Below, piece after piece: positions 32,174 through 43,935 of a stretch of 64,000 nucleotides of DNA; within the stretch, counting starts at the first letter, position 1; each line of letters begins with the position of its first letter. This DNA comes from Variovorax sp. E3. GTDB taxonomy: Bacteria; Pseudomonadota; Gammaproteobacteria; Burkholderiales; Burkholderiaceae_C. A program made the position numbers and the translations under genes. The notes below the pieces were generated by a model. It searched no databases. It saw nothing but the letters and a program-made list of their open reading frames with translations, and was not told where the DNA came from. The DNA is taken from positions 62,001-126,000 of the forward strand of contig NZ_MOWM01000001.1 in the NCBI RefSeq assembly GCF_016082275.1, written 5' to 3'.

Positions 32174-35100
32174 ATGAACTTCACCGACATCTTCATCCGC
32201 CGGCCCGTGCTGGCGATGGTGGTGAGCCTGCTGATCGTGGTGCTGGGGCTGCGCGCGCTGGCGGGCCTGCCCGTCAACCAGTACCCCAAGACCGAGAACG
32301 GCGTGGTCACCATCAGCACCGCCTACTACGGCGCGGACGCGGCCACGGTCGCGGGCTTCATCACGCAGCCGCTGGAGGCCGCCGTGTCGCAGGCGCAGGG
32401 CATCGACTACCTGTCGTCGTCCAGCAGCCTGGGCGTGTCGACCATCACCGCCACGCTGCGGCTGAACTACGACTCGAACCGCGCGCTGACCGAAATCAAC
32501 ACGCAGGTGAACTCGGTGCGCAACCAGCTGCCGCCGCAGGCGCAGCAACCGGTGCTCACGGTGGCCACGGGCCAGACCACCGACGCCATGTACATCGGCT
32601 TCTACAGCGACACGCTGCCCAACAACAACGTCACCGACTTCCTGGTGCGCGTGGTGCAGCCCAAGCTCAACGCCATTCCCGGCGTGCAGACCGCCGAGAT
32701 CCTGGGTGCGCGCACCTTCGCGCTGCGGGCCTGGCTCGACGCGCAGAAGATGGCCGCCTTCGGCGTGACCGCCACCGACGTGAGCGCCGCGCTCAGCGCC
32801 AACAACTACCTGGCCGCCGTGGGCACCAGCAAGGGCCAGATGGTGAGCGTGCCGCTCACGGCCGGCACCTCGCTGCACAGCGTGGACGAGTTCAAGCAGC
32901 TGTCCATCAAGAGCAGCAACGGCGCCATCGTGCGGCTGCAGGACGTGGCCAACGTGACGCTGGGCTCGGAGAACTACGACTTCAACGTGGCCTTCAACGG
33001 CGTGCGCTCGGTGTTCATCGGCATCAAGGTCGCGCCCGAGGCCAACATCCTCGACGTCGCCAAGCAGGTGCGCACCACCTTCCCCGACATCCAGGGGCAG
33101 TTGCCGAGCGGCCTCACCGGCAAGATCGTCTACGACTCGACCGACTTCATCAACACCTCCATCAGCGAAGTGATCAAGACGCTGGTCGAGGCGCTGGTGA
33201 TCGTGACGGTGGTGATCTACCTGTTCCTGGGCAGCTTCCGCGCGGTGCTGGTGCCGGTGATCGCCATGCCGCTGTCGCTGATCGGCACCTTCTTCATCAT
33301 GCTGGTGCTGGGCTACTCCATCAACCTGCTCACGCTGCTGGCGTTGGTGCTGGCGATCGGGCTGGTGGTGGACGACGCCATCATCGTGGTGGAGAACGTC
33401 GACCGGCACATGCGCGAGGGCAAGTCGCCCATGCAGGCGTCGCTGCTGGCGGCGCGCGAGCTGGGCGGGCCCATTCTGGCCATGACGGTGGTGCTGGTGG
33501 CGGTGTACGTGCCCATCGGCTTCCAGGGCGGGCTGACCGGTTCGCTGTTCACCGAATTCGCGTTCACGCTCGCGGGCTCGGTGGTGGTGTCGGGCGTGGT
33601 GGCGCTCACGCTCTCGCCCATGATGTGCTCGCGCTTCTTCAAGCCCGAGCAGGACACCGGCAAGTTCGCGACCGCCATCGAACACGTCTTCGAGCGCGTG
33701 CACAACCGCTACCAGCGCATCTTGCGCAGCGTGCTCAAGACCTGGCCGGTGATGCTGGTGATGGGCGCCATCCTGGTGGCGCTGCTGTTCGTGATGTTCA
33801 AGATGTCGAAGTCGGAGCTCGCGCCCGAGGAGGACCAGGGCATCGTGCTGTCGCAGGTGGTGGGCGCGCCCACGGCCACCATCAACCAGATGCAGACCTA
33901 CGCCGACCAGATCTTCAAGGTCGCGCACGACACGCCCGAATACGCGCAGCTGTTCCAGCTGACCGGCGTGCCCAGCACCAACGCGGGCATTGCCGGCGTG
34001 CTGCTCAAGCCCTGGGACCAGCGCACGCGCAGCGCGCACGACATCCAGGCCGACCTGCAGAACCGCTGGAACGGCATTGCCGGCGCCAAGGTGGTGGCCT
34101 TCCAGTTCCCGGCGCTGCCGGGCGCGTCGGGCCTGCCGGTGCAGTTCGTCATCAAGACGACCGAGCCCTTCGAGAACCTCAATACGCTCGCGCAGCAGAT
34201 CATGGACAAGGCGCGCGCGACGGAAAGTTCTACTACATCGACGCCGACCTGAAGTTCGACCTGCCGCAGGCGACCGTGACCGTCGACCGCGACAAGATCG
34301 CCACGCTGGGCATCACCCAGCAGGACGTGGGCAACGCACTGGGCGCCGCGCTGGGCGGCGGGTACGTCAACTACTTCTCGATCTCGGGCCGCTCGTACAA
34401 GGTGATTCCGCAGGTGCAGCAGGTCGACCGGCTCAACCCGTCGGACGTGCTCAACTTCTACATCAAGACCCCCAACGGCGTGGTGCCCGCGAGCACCGTG
34501 GCAAGCCTGAAGTACTCCGTGCAGCCCGAGACGGTCAACCACTTCCAGCAGCTCAACTCCGTGACCATCCAGGGCGTGCCCAGCGGCACCCAGGGCGAGA
34601 CGCTGGAGTACCTGCGCGGCGTGGTGCAGCAGCTGGCGCCCAGCGGCTACTCGGTCGACTACTCGGGCCAGTCGCGCCAGTTCGTGCAGGAGTCGGGCAA
34701 CTTCGCCATTACTTTCCTGTTCGCGCTGATCATCGTGTTCCTGGCGCTGGCCGCGCAGTTCGAGAGCTTCCGCGACCCGGTGGTGATTCTGGTGTCGGTG
34801 CCGCTGGCCCTCTTCGGCGCCATGATCTTCATCTTCTGGGGCTTCGCCTCGATGAACATCTACACGCAGGTGGGCCTGGTGACGCTGATGGGCCTCATCA
34901 GCAAGCACGGCATCCTGATCGTCGAAGTGGCCAACCGGCTGCAGAAGCAGGGCCTGAGCAAGCTGGACGCCATCGTCGAAGCCGCCGGCACGCGTCTGCG
35001 CCCGATCCTGATGACCACGGCGGCCATGGTGTTCGGCGTGCTGCCGCTGGTGATTGCCTCGGGCGCCGGCGCCGCCGGGCGCAAGGCCATGGGCCTCGTG

Positions 35101-35265
35101 ATTTTCAGCGGGCTGTCGATCGGCACGCTGTTCACGCTGTTCGTGGTGCCGGCGATGTACCTGGCCATTGCGGCGCGGCACAAGAAGGAAGAAGAAGACG
35201 AGAAGGAAGGCTCCAGCGAGAAGACCGCACCGGCGTTGCCGGGGAGCGTGGCGCCGGAGGCTTGA
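32174..35265 (+). CDS. RND multidrug efflux permease (HAE-1 family; apparent frameshift)
   Basis: About 1030 residues with the AcrB/MexI plan: FIRRPVLAMVVSLLIVVLGL as helix 1, two large periplasmic loops, and the helix-4 proton-relay segment LVVDDAIIVVENVDRHMREG with the paired aspartates. The second half mirrors it, with SKHGILIVEVANRLQKQG. The IDYLSSSSSLG segment and the general look resemble MexI/OqxB-type pumps. RND pumps export antibiotics, dyes or metabolites using the proton gradient. One G is missing near 34222 (restored: ARATGKFYYIDADLKFDL). The gene starts 10 bp after the adaptor and ends before a strong terminator. No local regulator is present, so substrate and inducer are unknown. 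Confidence 0.94.
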
Positions 35266-35307
35266 GGGCCTGGCGTTCGAATCTGCCTCTTCGTGGGGCG
35301 TGGAAAA

Positions 35308-35342
35308 AAGAAGCCCCCGGCATGCGTGCCGGGGGCTTCTTG
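35308..35342. terminator. Bidirectional terminator between the RND operon and GH92 operon
   Basis: AAGCCCCCGGCA pairs with TGCCGGGGGCTT across a TGCG loop (12-bp perfect stem), with an A-run on the left and TCTTGCTTT on the right. It lies between two convergent operons. Confidence 0.92.
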
Positions 35343-35368
35343 CTTTGAGCGCTCTTGGTTCGGCGGCC

Positions 35369-38343
35369 CTACTTCAGCGTCATCGCGAACACATGCATGA
35401 GCGCACCGTTGTCCGTCTGGTAAGGCAGCGTCACGCTCTTCACCGTGCGCTGCTTGTCCAGCGCGGCGTCCCAGTAGTAGACGTAGGCCTTGGTCGTGTC
35501 GACCGAGCCGCTCTTGCTCACGCGGTGGTCCGTCGTCAGCGCGATCTTGTTGTAGCTGCCCGGTGTGCCCCCACCACCGCCCAAGGTCCAGTCGTCGAAG
35601 CGCAGATCGAACGACTGCCGCGTGCCGTCGGTGTAGTTCACGCTCAGCTTGCCGGTCGGCGCCTCGGATGCGGCGGTTGCGCTGCCCAGCAGTGCCAGCG
35701 TGCCCGCCGCCCGCGGTACGGGGAATGTGACGACCTGCCCTTGCGCCACCATGTTGTCGAGTCCTGCCTTGCCGTCCGGCCACGTGAAATCGACACCGTT
35801 GAAGGACACGGTCGCACCCGATGCGGCGCCCGCGGCGGCCAACGCCTTGGCCGAATAGCTCCACCCCTCCATGTCGAAGGTGTAGCCCTCGAGCTCCCTG
35901 TCGGCGGGCTCGCCGTCCGTGCCGATGCCTCGGTTGTTCATGGCCGCGCCCAGGCTGTCGAACCCGTCGAGGCCGAAGGACGGCATGCGCGCGGCCGAGT
36001 CCTTGCCCCATTGCGATTCAGCGGCCCCGAGCGTGAAGCCCAGCGTCGAGTCCTTCTTCAGGTCCGCGAGCCACAGCCACGGCATGTCGACCGCCTGACC
36101 GTCCAGTTGCACGGCATGGACGTAGGGGGCGTTGGTGCCGGCGCCGGTGGCATTGAGCGTGAGCGTCTTCTGGCCATCGGCCCAGCGGATCACGACCTGG
36201 TCGAAGACCGGGCTGCCGATGGTGAGGCCCCCGACCGACTGGATCTCGGGGTAGAGCCCCATGGCCGCCCACACGTACCACGACGACACCGCGCCCAGGT
36301 CGTCATTGCCCGGCAGGCCGCCCGGGTCGTCGGAGAACACGGTGTTGATCACGTCGCGCACGACCTTCTGGGTGCGCCACGGCGTGCCCGTCCAGTTGTA
36401 GAGCCACGGCGTGGCAAAGCTCGGCTCGTTGCCCACGTAGAAGTTCGGCTTGTTCATGCCGGCGTCAGGTCTTCGAAGAAGGTGTCGAGCCGCGAGACGA
36501 CCGCGGCGTTGCCGCCCACCAGGTCGATCAGGCCGCGCACGTCGTAGGCCGACATCCAGGTGTATTGCTCGGCGTTGCCCTCGACCATGTCGGCATTGGG
36601 CGTCGGGTAGTTCATCCAATCGCCGCTGCGGTAGCGCGGCAGGAGCTGCTTGCGGGTGGCATTGAACTGGTTCTTCCAGTTGGCGGAACGGCTCAGGAAC
36701 AGGCGCTCGTTGGTGGTGTCCCCCAGGGCCTTGGCCAGCCGCGAAGTCGCGAAGTCGGCCGTCGCGAACTCGAAGGTCAGCGAGCCGGCCCACCAACCGT
36801 TGTCCATGGCCGCATAGCCGCGCGTCAGGTAGTCGTTCATGCGGTCGGCACTGTCGCGCAGGCCCTGGCCGGTGCACTGCAGATCCGCCTTGCTGCCGAC
36901 CAGCGTCATGTAGCCGAGCGCCTTCTTCGCGTCGAAGTTCGTGGCGCCGAAGGCGTACGCGCCGGCAACCGTCGGCACGCCGGAGTCGCCCGGCATGATG
37001 CCCGCGTCGGCGTTGATCGGCGACCAGCGGGGAATGGCGCCGCATTGGTCGGCGTCGTCGACCAGCGACTGCATCATGTCGCCGGCTTCGCGCGGGAACA
37101 GCATGGCCGTGAGCGGCATCAGGCTGCGGTAGATGTCCCAGTTGGAGAAGTTGGCGTAGTGGGTGCGATCGGCCGCCACCTGGTGCACCGTCTGGTCGAA
37201 GCCGAGGTAGTCGCCCGTCACGTCGCTGTTGATGTTCGGGGACAGCAGCGAGTGATACAGCGCCGTGTAGAACTTGCGCTTCTCGGTCTCGGTGCCGCCG
37301 CTCACCTGGATGGCGCCCAGCCGGTTGTTCCATGCGTCCGATGCGGCGGAGCGCACGGCGTCGAAGTCCCAGCCGCCGTTTTCCTTTTCGAGGTTCTTGC
37401 GCGCGTTTTCGGTGCTGACGTAAGACAGGCCGATCTTCATCAGCACCGCCGGCTTGCCGCTCGTGGCGAAGCTCACGTTGGCCTTGCCGTCGTCCATGGC
37501 GACCGTGATCGCGCGATCGAACTTCGCGTAGAAATACAGCGTGTACTGGCGCGCCCCGCAGAAATTGCCACCCACGGTGGAACCCGAGATGCCGTCTTTT
37601 CCTTCAGCCTGCACGCTGCCCGTGGTGGACGCCAGGGTGTTGGTGCGGGTGGGGTCGAACACCAGGTACGAGGTCTTGCCACCATCGGCCAGCGCGGACT
37701 CTGCAGGAAAGGTGAAGCGGCCGAAGCCGGTGCGCGTGGTGGCCGTCAGTTCGGTCGTGATGCCGTCGTTCAGCGTCACCTTGTAGTAGCCCGGAGCGGC
37801 CTGTTCGTTGTCGTGATCGAAGTTTTCCTCGGCGCCGGGGCCGACCGACGCGGGGTCGAAGGTCGGCATGATCGGCAGCTCGCCCTCGTTGCCGTCGCAG
37901 CCGGAGCCGCTCATCTGCGTGAGCGGAAAGCCCGTGATGGTGTTCTCCTTGTAGATGTAGCCCACCGGGCGGTCGGTGCCGCCGTTGCTCGGCGTCATCG
38001 GTGTCCACTGCACCATGCCGAAGGGTGTGGTCGCCCCGGGAAATGTGCCGCCCCGCGCGCCGGCCGGCACGGGGTCGGAGGCCGGCTTCGTCGCGTCCGC
38101 CGTGCCGACGAAGGGGTTCACGTAGTGCGTGAGCAAGGGCTTGACGAGTCCCGGTGGAACCACCGCGCCGTCAGGAACGGCGGCCGGGTCTGCCGTGCCG
38201 CTCCCGCTCCCGCCTGCGCCCTCACCTCCGCCCGCGAAGCCGATGTACGGTCCGCTGGAGCCACCGCCGCCGCAACCGACCACCAGCGCGGCACATGCCA
38301 GGTATGCGGCGCCCGCAAGCGCCCCTTTCCATCTCGTGTTCAT
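35369..38343 (-). CDS. GH92 alpha-mannosidase lipoprotein with extra C-terminal domain (apparent frameshift)
   Basis: About 991 residues when joined. The N-terminus has a lipoprotein signal with CGGGGSSG after the Cys, so it is probably surface or outer-membrane anchored. The N-terminal GH92 beta-sandwich (HYVNPFVGTADATKPASDPV, GGTFPGATTPFGMVQWTP) and the catalytic (alpha/alpha)6 domain (GNDDLGAVSSWYVWAAMGLY with the conserved Asp pair) are clear. GH92 enzymes are calcium-dependent exo-alpha-mannosidases. After the catalytic domain a further ~200 residues form a beta-rich accessory domain (GYTFDMEGWSYSAKALAAAG to the end). One base is missing near 36465 (restored: DLNAGMNKPNFYVGNE). It lies 50 bp after the second GH92 gene and probably shares its promoter. 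Confidence 0.92.
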
Positions 38344-38393
38344 AGAGCCATCCCATTTTTCGATTTGTTGTGAATCACCGGCGCGCGACGCGC

Positions 38394-40898
38394 TCAGGGT
38401 GTCTTCGAGAAATCGGCGCCCGCGCCGGACGGCGGCGCGCTGCCTTCGCCCCACGTCGTGGGCGCATCGGTCACGTCGAAGTCGAGCGTGCCGCCGCCTT
38501 GCACGCTGGCCAGCGGCAGCCACGTGCTGCCCCAGTCCGCGCCGTTGACCTTGAGCGCCTTGACGAAGGGCGCGGCCTTGTCGCGGCTGATGACCAGCCG
38601 CTTGCCTTCGGCCAGTTGCACGGTGATCTTCGAGAACTGCGGGGTCGAGAGCGTGAGGCCCGGCACGCCCGGGATCATGGGATACAGCCCCATCGACGCC
38701 CACACGTACCAGCCCGAGGTCGCGCCCACGTCGTCGTTGCCGGGCAGGCCTTCGGGCTTGCTCGAGAAGGTGGCGGACATGATCTGCGGCAGCACGAACT
38801 GCGTGCGCGACGGGCGGCCCGCCCAGTTGTAGGCCCAGGGCGCGGCAAAGGCCGGCTCGTTGCCCATGTAGAAGGTCGCGCCGTTCTCGCCGCTGTTGAG
38901 CCGGCTCGCGTTCAGGGCCAGGCCGGCGGGCGACTTCCTCGCCGCGTTCGTGGTGGACGTGACGGTGAAGAGCTTGTCGAGCCGCTGCACCGCCGCCGCG
39001 CTGCCGCCCAGTGCATCGGAGATGCGTGCGAGGTCGTGCGGAATGGCCCAAAGGTACTGCGCGGCCGTGCCTTCGTGGTAGCCGTCGTCCTGCGACGGCG
39101 AGGCCCAGTTGCCGGCATCGTCCTTCACGCCGAGCACCTTCGTGCCCGTGTTGAAGAGCTTGCTCCAGTTCTCGCCGCGCTTGAGCAGCACGCTCGCGTT
39201 CTTGCGGTCTTCGTCCGTCGCGATGCTGCCGATGGCCGTGATGTAGCTGCCGATGGCGAAGTCGCGGTTCGCGCCCTCGATGGTCAACGAACCGGTGTGA
39301 ATGCCCTGGATGTCGCCGCCTTCCGGCACGTAGCCCAGGCGCAGGTAGTCGGGCAGGTTGCCCTGCGCAGTCCCGGCCTGGTTGCGGCCGAAGGCGGGGT
39401 TGCCGTTGCATGCCGGCCATTCGGGCCGGTCGGATGTCGGCCCGAAAGCCGCGCGGCGCATGAAGCCCAGCGCGGCCGCCGTGTCGTAGCGCGTCGCACC
39501 GAAGGCCTGCAGGCTGGCCAGCAGCATCGGCGCGTGGTCGCCTTCCATGGGCACGTCGTCCACGTTCGCGTCGGACCAGTGCGGGAAGGCGCCGCATTGC
39601 GCTGCGTCGTTCACCAGCGACTGCGCCATGTCGGCCGCGCGGTCACGGAACAGCCAGGCGTGCATCGACCCGAGCGACCGGTAGGTGTCCCAGATCGAGA
39701 AGGTCGTGTACTGCTCGCGCTGCACGAGCTTGCCGGCCGCGTTGGTGTAGCTGTCGGTCTGGTGGCGCAGCTTGTCCATGCCCATGTAGCTGCCGTCGAC
39801 GTCGCTGAAAACCGATGGACCCGACATCACGCGATAGAAGGCCGAATAGAACTGCTTCAGCGCGTCGGTGGTGGCCGCCGTGTCCTCGACCTGGATCAGG
39901 TTGAGCTGGGTGTTCCATTCGGCGTCGGCCTTCTTGCGCGTGCCGTCGAAGTCGAAGCCCGGGTTCTCGGCCTCGAGGTTCTTGCGCGCGTTCTCGGCGT
40001 CCACGTAAGACAGGCCGATCTTGACGAGCGCCTTGCCGCCAGCTGCCTTCGACAAGTCGAAATTGAGCACCAGCACGCCGCCGTTGGCGATGATGCGCGG
40101 CGCGCTCGCATAGGGCGTGCCCACCTTGATATAGAAGTACGCGTCGTACTCGCCACCGCAATTGAACTTGTTGCGCGTCTTGCCGAAGAAGCCGTTCGCG
40201 TCGGCCGGGTCTTGCGAGATTGTCGCGGCGATGCCATCCATGGAATTGGTCTGCGTGCCGTCCACCACCAGGATGGCCTTGGTGGCATCCGGATAGGTCA
40301 GGCGCATGAAGCCGGAGCGCGTGGTGGCCGTGATCTCGGTCGTGATGTTGTCGTCGGTCCTGACCTTGTAGTAGCCCGGCGAGGCCGCTTCGTTGGCGTG
40401 ATCGAAGGTGGGGCCCGCGCCCCTCATCACGAGGTTCTTGTCGCTTTCGAGTTGCTCGTCGTTCACGCTGGGCATCATCGGCACGGTGCCGCCGCTGCGG
40501 CAGCCCGGTCCGCTGATGCGGGCCATGCTGAACCAGTTGATCTTGTTACTGGGGTAGTGATAGCCCGAGCCGCTGGAGAAGTACTCGTGGTCGATGTCCG
40601 TGTCGGGCCCGAAGGACACCATGCCGAAGGGCAGCGTCGCGGCAGGGCTCGTGTTGCCGGGGTGCGTGCTGCCCGGCTGGGAGGCGGTGCCCAGGAAGGC
40701 GTTGACGTACTTGGTCAATGCCAGTTCGGGTGGGGTGCCGGGGACCGGCGTGCGTTCAGTGGCAGGTGGCGTATCGGCCACCGTGGCCGCGGGCGACGGA
40801 AAAGAGAAGCCATCGCCTCCACTGCCCCCGCCACACCCCCACAACAAAGCAGAGGCAACCACCCCCACCGCCAGGCTTCTGCAAGCGTTCTTCATCAT
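38394..40898 (-). CDS. GH92 alpha-mannosidase lipoprotein
   Basis: About 834 residues, unbroken. Lipobox LLWGC is followed by GGGSGGDG. GH92 hallmarks are TKYVNAFLGTASQPGSTHPG, AATLPFGMVSFGPDTD, ISGPGCRSGGTVPMMPSV, DTYRSLGSMHAWLF and GNDDVGATSGWYVWASMGLY with the catalytic-site aspartates. GH92 removes terminal alpha-linked mannose from yeast mannan or N-glycans. Three start codons in a row (GTG 40901, ATG 40898, ATG 40895) follow a GGGAGAC ribosome site; I use the first ATG. It shares little sequence with the downstream GH92 beyond family motifs, so the two likely prefer different linkages. Its promoter carries copy 1 of the shared 38-bp element. Confidence 0.93.
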   Translation of the reverse strand: MMKNACRSLAVGVVASALLWGCGGGSGGDGFSFPSPAATVADTPPATERTPVPGTPPELALTKYVNAFLGTASQPGSTHPGNTSPAATLPFGMVSFGPDTDIDHEYFSSGSGYHYPSNKINWFSMARISGPGCRSGGTVPMMPSVNDEQLESDKNLVMRGAGPTFDHANEAASPGYYKVRTDDNITTEITATTRSGFMRLTYPDATKAILVVDGTQTNSMDGIAATISQDPADANGFFGKTRNKFNCGGEYDAYFYIKVGTPYASAPRIIANGGVLVLNFDLSKAAGGKALVKIGLSYVDAENARKNLEAENPGFDFDGTRKKADAEWNTQLNLIQVEDTAATTDALKQFYSAFYRVMSGPSVFSDVDGSYMGMDKLRHQTDSYTNAAGKLVQREQYTTFSIWDTYRSLGSMHAWLFRDRAADMAQSLVNDAAQCGAFPHWSDANVDDVPMEGDHAPMLLASLQAFGATRYDTAAALGFMRRAAFGPTSDRPEWPACNGNPAFGRNQAGTAQGNLPDYLRLGYVPEGGDIQGIHTGSLTIEGANRDFAIGSYITAIGSIATDEDRKNASVLLKRGENWSKLFNTGTKVLGVKDDAGNWASPSQDDGYHEGTAAQYLWAIPHDLARISDALGGSAAAVQRLDKLFTVTSTTNAARKSPAGLALNASRLNSGENGATFYMGNEPAFAAPWAYNWAGRPSRTQFVLPQIMSATFSSKPEGLPGNDDVGATSGWYVWASMGLYPMIPGVPGLTLSTPQFSKITVQLAEGKRLVISRDKAAPFVKALKVNGADWGSTWLPLASVQGGGTLDFDVTDAPTTWGEGSAPPSGAGADFSKTP

Positions 40899-40955
40899 CA
40901 CGTTGTCTCCCTGTTTTCAAGCCCGCGCCCGCAGGTCGGAACGCCGGTCGGCCGC

Positions 40956-41024
40956 AGTGTATGAACGGCTCGCGCCCTTCGGTGCTTGTGATTTCCCCGA
41001 CGAAACAGAGCGTTGAAAGCGCAA
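40956..41024 (-). promoter_or_regulatory. Shared regulatory element copy 1 with -10 box (GH92 operon promoter)
   Basis: On the minus strand 41024-40987 reads TTGCGCTTTCAA, CGCTCT, then GTTTCGTCGGGGAAATCACA. After 25 bp follows TACACT (40961-40956) and GCGG. The -35 position has no consensus hexamer. The same 38-bp element and spacing occur upstream of the porin and the ABC importer. Confidence 0.75.
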
Positions 41025-41148
41025 CAAACATACGCTTGGCGGACCTCGTTCACGCCGTGCACGGGCGCGCGCCAACACGGTCTCGACAATCCACGGTGCG
41101 CGCGGCAACAATGACTTTCCGAGCGACAACAACACCCCAAAGGGATCC

Positions 41149-42125
41149 ATGCCCGTAACCATCCGCGACGTGGCCGAGCCTCCGGCGTTTCCATCAGCAC
41201 CGTATCGCGTGCCCTGAAAAACCAGCGCGGCCTGTCCGACGACACGCGCCGCATGATCCGCCAGACAGCCCGCCAGATCGGCTACAACCCGGCGCGCCTG
41301 CGCGGCGCCAAGGCCAAGCAACTGGCCTTCATGGTGCACAGGCAGCACAGCCACTTCTCGACCAACCCGTTCTTCTCCGACGTGCTGCACGGGGTCGAGG
41401 AGGCGTGCCGCAAGTTCGCCATCGTGCCCACGCTTTTGACCTGCGGGCCGACCGACCCGATCCGCGAGCAGTTGCGCATGCACGAGCCCGACATGGTGCT
41501 GGCGGCGGGCTACTTCGAGAGCGAGGTGCTCGACATGGTGGCCGGGCTCGACCTGCCGATCGCGCTCATCGACTGCTCGCTGCGCGACCTGCCCTCGGTG
41601 AACCCCGACAACGCCGTGGGCGGCTACCTGGCCACGCGCCACCTGCTGGACATCGGCCGTCAGCGCATCGCATACATCGCGGGCTCGCTGGCGCACGTGA
41701 GCATCCTGGAGCGCGCGCAAGGCTATCGGCGGGCGCTGTTCGAGGCGGGCATCCTCGCGGATCCCGAGCTCGAGGTGGTGGCGCCGCCGGGGCAGTTGCA
41801 CGACCGGGGCGCATCGGCCGCCATGCAGCAGCTGCTGCGGCTGCGCCGGCCACCCGATGCCGTGTTCGCCTACAACGACGCGGCCGCGCTCGCCGCGCTG
41901 CAGACCTGCCGCCAGGCGGGGCTCACGGTGCCGAAGGACATCGCCATCGTGGGCTTCGACGACACGCTGGCCGCCGCGCAGGCCAACCCGCCGCTGACGA
42001 CACTGCGCGTCGACCGGCAAGAGCTCGGCCGCCTCGGCGTGGAGCTGGTGATGCAAGGCTCGTCGATGCCCCGGCTCAACACGCTGCCCGTGAAGCTCAT
42101 CGTGCGGGCCAGCACGCAGGGCTGA
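41149..42125 (+). CDS. LacI-family transcriptional regulator of the mannoside locus (apparent frameshift)
   Basis: About 325 residues when joined. The LacI-type HTH begins MPVTIRDVAEASGVSISTVS, with the hinge helix region RALKNQRGLSDDTRRM. The sugar-binding part includes KQLAFMVHRQHSHFSTNPFF, DMVLAAGYFESEVLDM, PDAVFAYNDAAALAAL and DIAIVGFDDTLAAAQ, as in the LacI/GalR core. One G is missing near 41178 (GAG-GCC reads GAGCC), which places the HTH in a different frame from the rest. The gene lies between the GH92 operon and the porin gene, at the centre of the locus. It is the best candidate to bind the TTGCGC-type dyads there; the inducer is probably a mannose derivative (inferred). Confidence 0.92.
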
Positions 42126-42550
42126 CACACCCTTTTGAAGACCGATGGCCAACGCCATCGGCACCGCTTCTTCCCACTCTGGATTGCCGTGAAAGCGCCA
42201 ACGCTTTTTGCGCTGGCAACGCCGTGTTTCGTCCGGGAAATCACACGCTGGCACCGCGAATCGCGCTCCTACACTGCGGGCCGTCACATACAGGCACCTG
42301 TGGAGAACAGAGGAGAAGACGACATGCCGAACCCTTGCAAGCACACGCGTGCCGCCGCCACGAGCGGCTTCTTCTCCTGTCTGCAGCGCATCGCTCGATG
42401 AAGCGGTAGCGCACCCCCTCCCCCTTCGTTCGCACGCATCACCGCCGCCCGCGGCCGGTGAGGGACGACGCACGTCCGAAGCCTTCGGACGGGCCCGCGC
42501 ACGCCCTTGACCCCTCCACAACAACCCACTTCACCACCGAGGAGACAACC
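42126..42550 (+). other. 425-bp region between lacI-type gene and porin gene
   Basis: Holds the second copy of the shared element and its promoter (42208-42275), an additional GTGAAAGCGCCAAC dyad-like block just before it at about 42189-42202, and a long leader of roughly 270 nt before the porin start. Translations of the leader show no recognisable protein. Confidence 0.6.
42208..42275 (+). promoter_or_regulatory. Shared regulatory element copy 2 with -10 box (porin promoter)
   Basis: 42208-42245 reads TTGCGCTGGCAA, CGCCGT, then GTTTCGTCCGGGAAATCACA. After 24 bp comes TACACT (42270-42275) followed by GCGGG. The -35 region at 17 bp lacks a consensus hexamer, which suggests dependence on a bound activator or an unusual promoter. 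Confidence 0.75.
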
Positions 42551-43906
42551 GTGAGATTCCAACTGAACCGCTACACCGCCGCCATCGTGCTGCTCGCAGG
42601 CATCCAGAGCCTGGCCCATGCGCAGTCGTCCGACGCACCGCCCGAGGCCGAGGTCAAGTCCGACCCGACCAAGGACTTCGTGAAGAAGGTCAACGAAGCC
42701 ACGGGCCTGGAGTTCTGGGGCTACGGCCGCGGCGGCTTCTACAGCGCACCGAAGGGCGCGCCCAAGGGCGGCTACTCGCTCGGCGGCGACCTGCAGAAGT
42801 ACCGCCTGGGCAACGAGGGCGACAACTACCTGGAGTTCGGCATCGGCAAGCGCTTCGACCTGGGCGACGGCGTGAAGTGGGGCGTGTTCTACATGCCCAC
42901 GGTCTACAACGGCAAGAGCGGCACGGCGCAGGCGTACTTCTCGCTCAGCGGCATCTTCGGCAACGCCGCCAGCGTGTGGGCCGGCCAGCGCTACCACCGC
43001 ATCCAGGACGTTCACATCCTGGACAAGTGGGTGGTCGAAGACGGCGACAACTACGGCGCCGGTATCGACGACATTCCGCTGGGCGGCCTGGGCCGGCTCA
43101 ACGTGGCGGGCTACACGGCCGACTCCATCGACAACCACAGCGGCAACCCCAACAACGCCAAGCGCCTGAACGTGCAGTGGCGCGACATTCCGACCAACCC
43201 CGACGGCAAGCTCACGCTGACGGGCGCGCTGATCTCGGGCGACTTCGCCAAGGGCCGCGACGGCGGCGCGCTCGGGCTGATGCACATCCAGAAGAACTTC
43301 CTGGTGCCGGGGCTGAACAACACGCTGTTCCTGCAGGCATCGAGCGGGCACGCGTCGGTCAACGGCAAGTTCTACAACCTGGACAACAGCACCACCAGCA
43401 CGGGACTGCTGTTCGGGCCCGACCTGCAGGCGGGCCCCGGCGGCTTCCTTTTCGCGCCGCTGGTGACGCGCACCACGTTCACGCCGCAGCCGGGCGCCAA
43501 GCAGCGGCGCATCCTGGATTCGGTGGACTTCCAGATCGGGCGCTTCGGCGGCCAGGCGCTGGTGGGCTACCAGACCGTGCGCCCCGACAACGGGCCCGAG
43601 ACCAAGGACTTCTCCCTCGGCGGACGCGTGTCGTACGGCATTGCCAAGTACACCAAGCTGCTGGCCGAAGTCGGCAGCACGCGCCGCAGCATCAGCGCAC
43701 AGCCCAGGCAGACGCTCAACAAGGGCACCTTCGCGGTGGCCTTCTCGCCCAACACCGACTTCTGGACGCGCCCCGAGTTCCGCCTGTACGTCACGCGCGC
43801 GAGCTGGAACAAGGCCGCGGGCGACGCCAACGTCGACAGCTTCGGCGCCAACGGCCGGCGCAGCGCGACCATCTTCGGCGTGCAGATGGAAGCCTGGTGG
43901 GAATAA
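42551..43906 (+). CDS. LamB-type carbohydrate porin
   Basis: A 451-residue outer-membrane protein starting with GTG at 42551. It has a signal peptide ([19 protein letters not shown]) and ends in a beta-strand closing with a terminal aromatic region (MEAWWE). Alternating strands and [20 protein letters not shown] resemble maltoporin (LamB), whose equivalent segment lines the sugar channel. [20 protein letters not shown] begins the mature barrel. It probably admits mannose or oligosaccharides released by the GH92 enzymes. It has copy 2 of the shared promoter element and is followed by the ABC importer. Confidence 0.85.
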   Translation: MRFQLNRYTAAIVLLAGIQSLAHAQSSDAPPEAEVKSDPTKDFVKKVNEATGLEFWGYGRGGFYSAPKGAPKGGYSLGGDLQKYRLGNEGDNYLEFGIGKRFDLGDGVKWGVFYMPTVYNGKSGTAQAYFSLSGIFGNAASVWAGQRYHRIQDVHILDKWVVEDGDNYGAGIDDIPLGGLGRLNVAGYTADSIDNHSGNPNNAKRLNVQWRDIPTNPDGKLTLTGALISGDFAKGRDGGALGLMHIQKNFLVPGLNNTLFLQASSGHASVNGKFYNLDNSTTSTGLLFGPDLQAGPGGFLFAPLVTRTTFTPQPGAKQRRILDSVDFQIGRFGGQALVGYQTVRPDNGPETKDFSLGGRVSYGIAKYTKLLAEVGSTRRSISAQPRQTLNKGTFAVAFSPNTDFWTRPEFRLYVTRASWNKAAGDANVDSFGANGRRSATIFGVQMEAWWE

Positions 43907-43935
43907 CGGAACACCTCTGGGCAGCGGCGCATTTG

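Noticed and set aside
35369..38343. Two separate GH92 fragments or a pseudogene
   Set aside because: A single base restores one continuous protein, with the break inside a conserved block and no other damage, so a sequencing error is more likely.
38370..40964. An 864-codon open frame opposite the second GH92 gene
   Set aside because: The minus-strand gene has clear GH92 motifs and a lipoprotein signal. The plus-strand translation is low in hydrophobic order and His/Arg/Gly/Val-rich, a codon-bias shadow.
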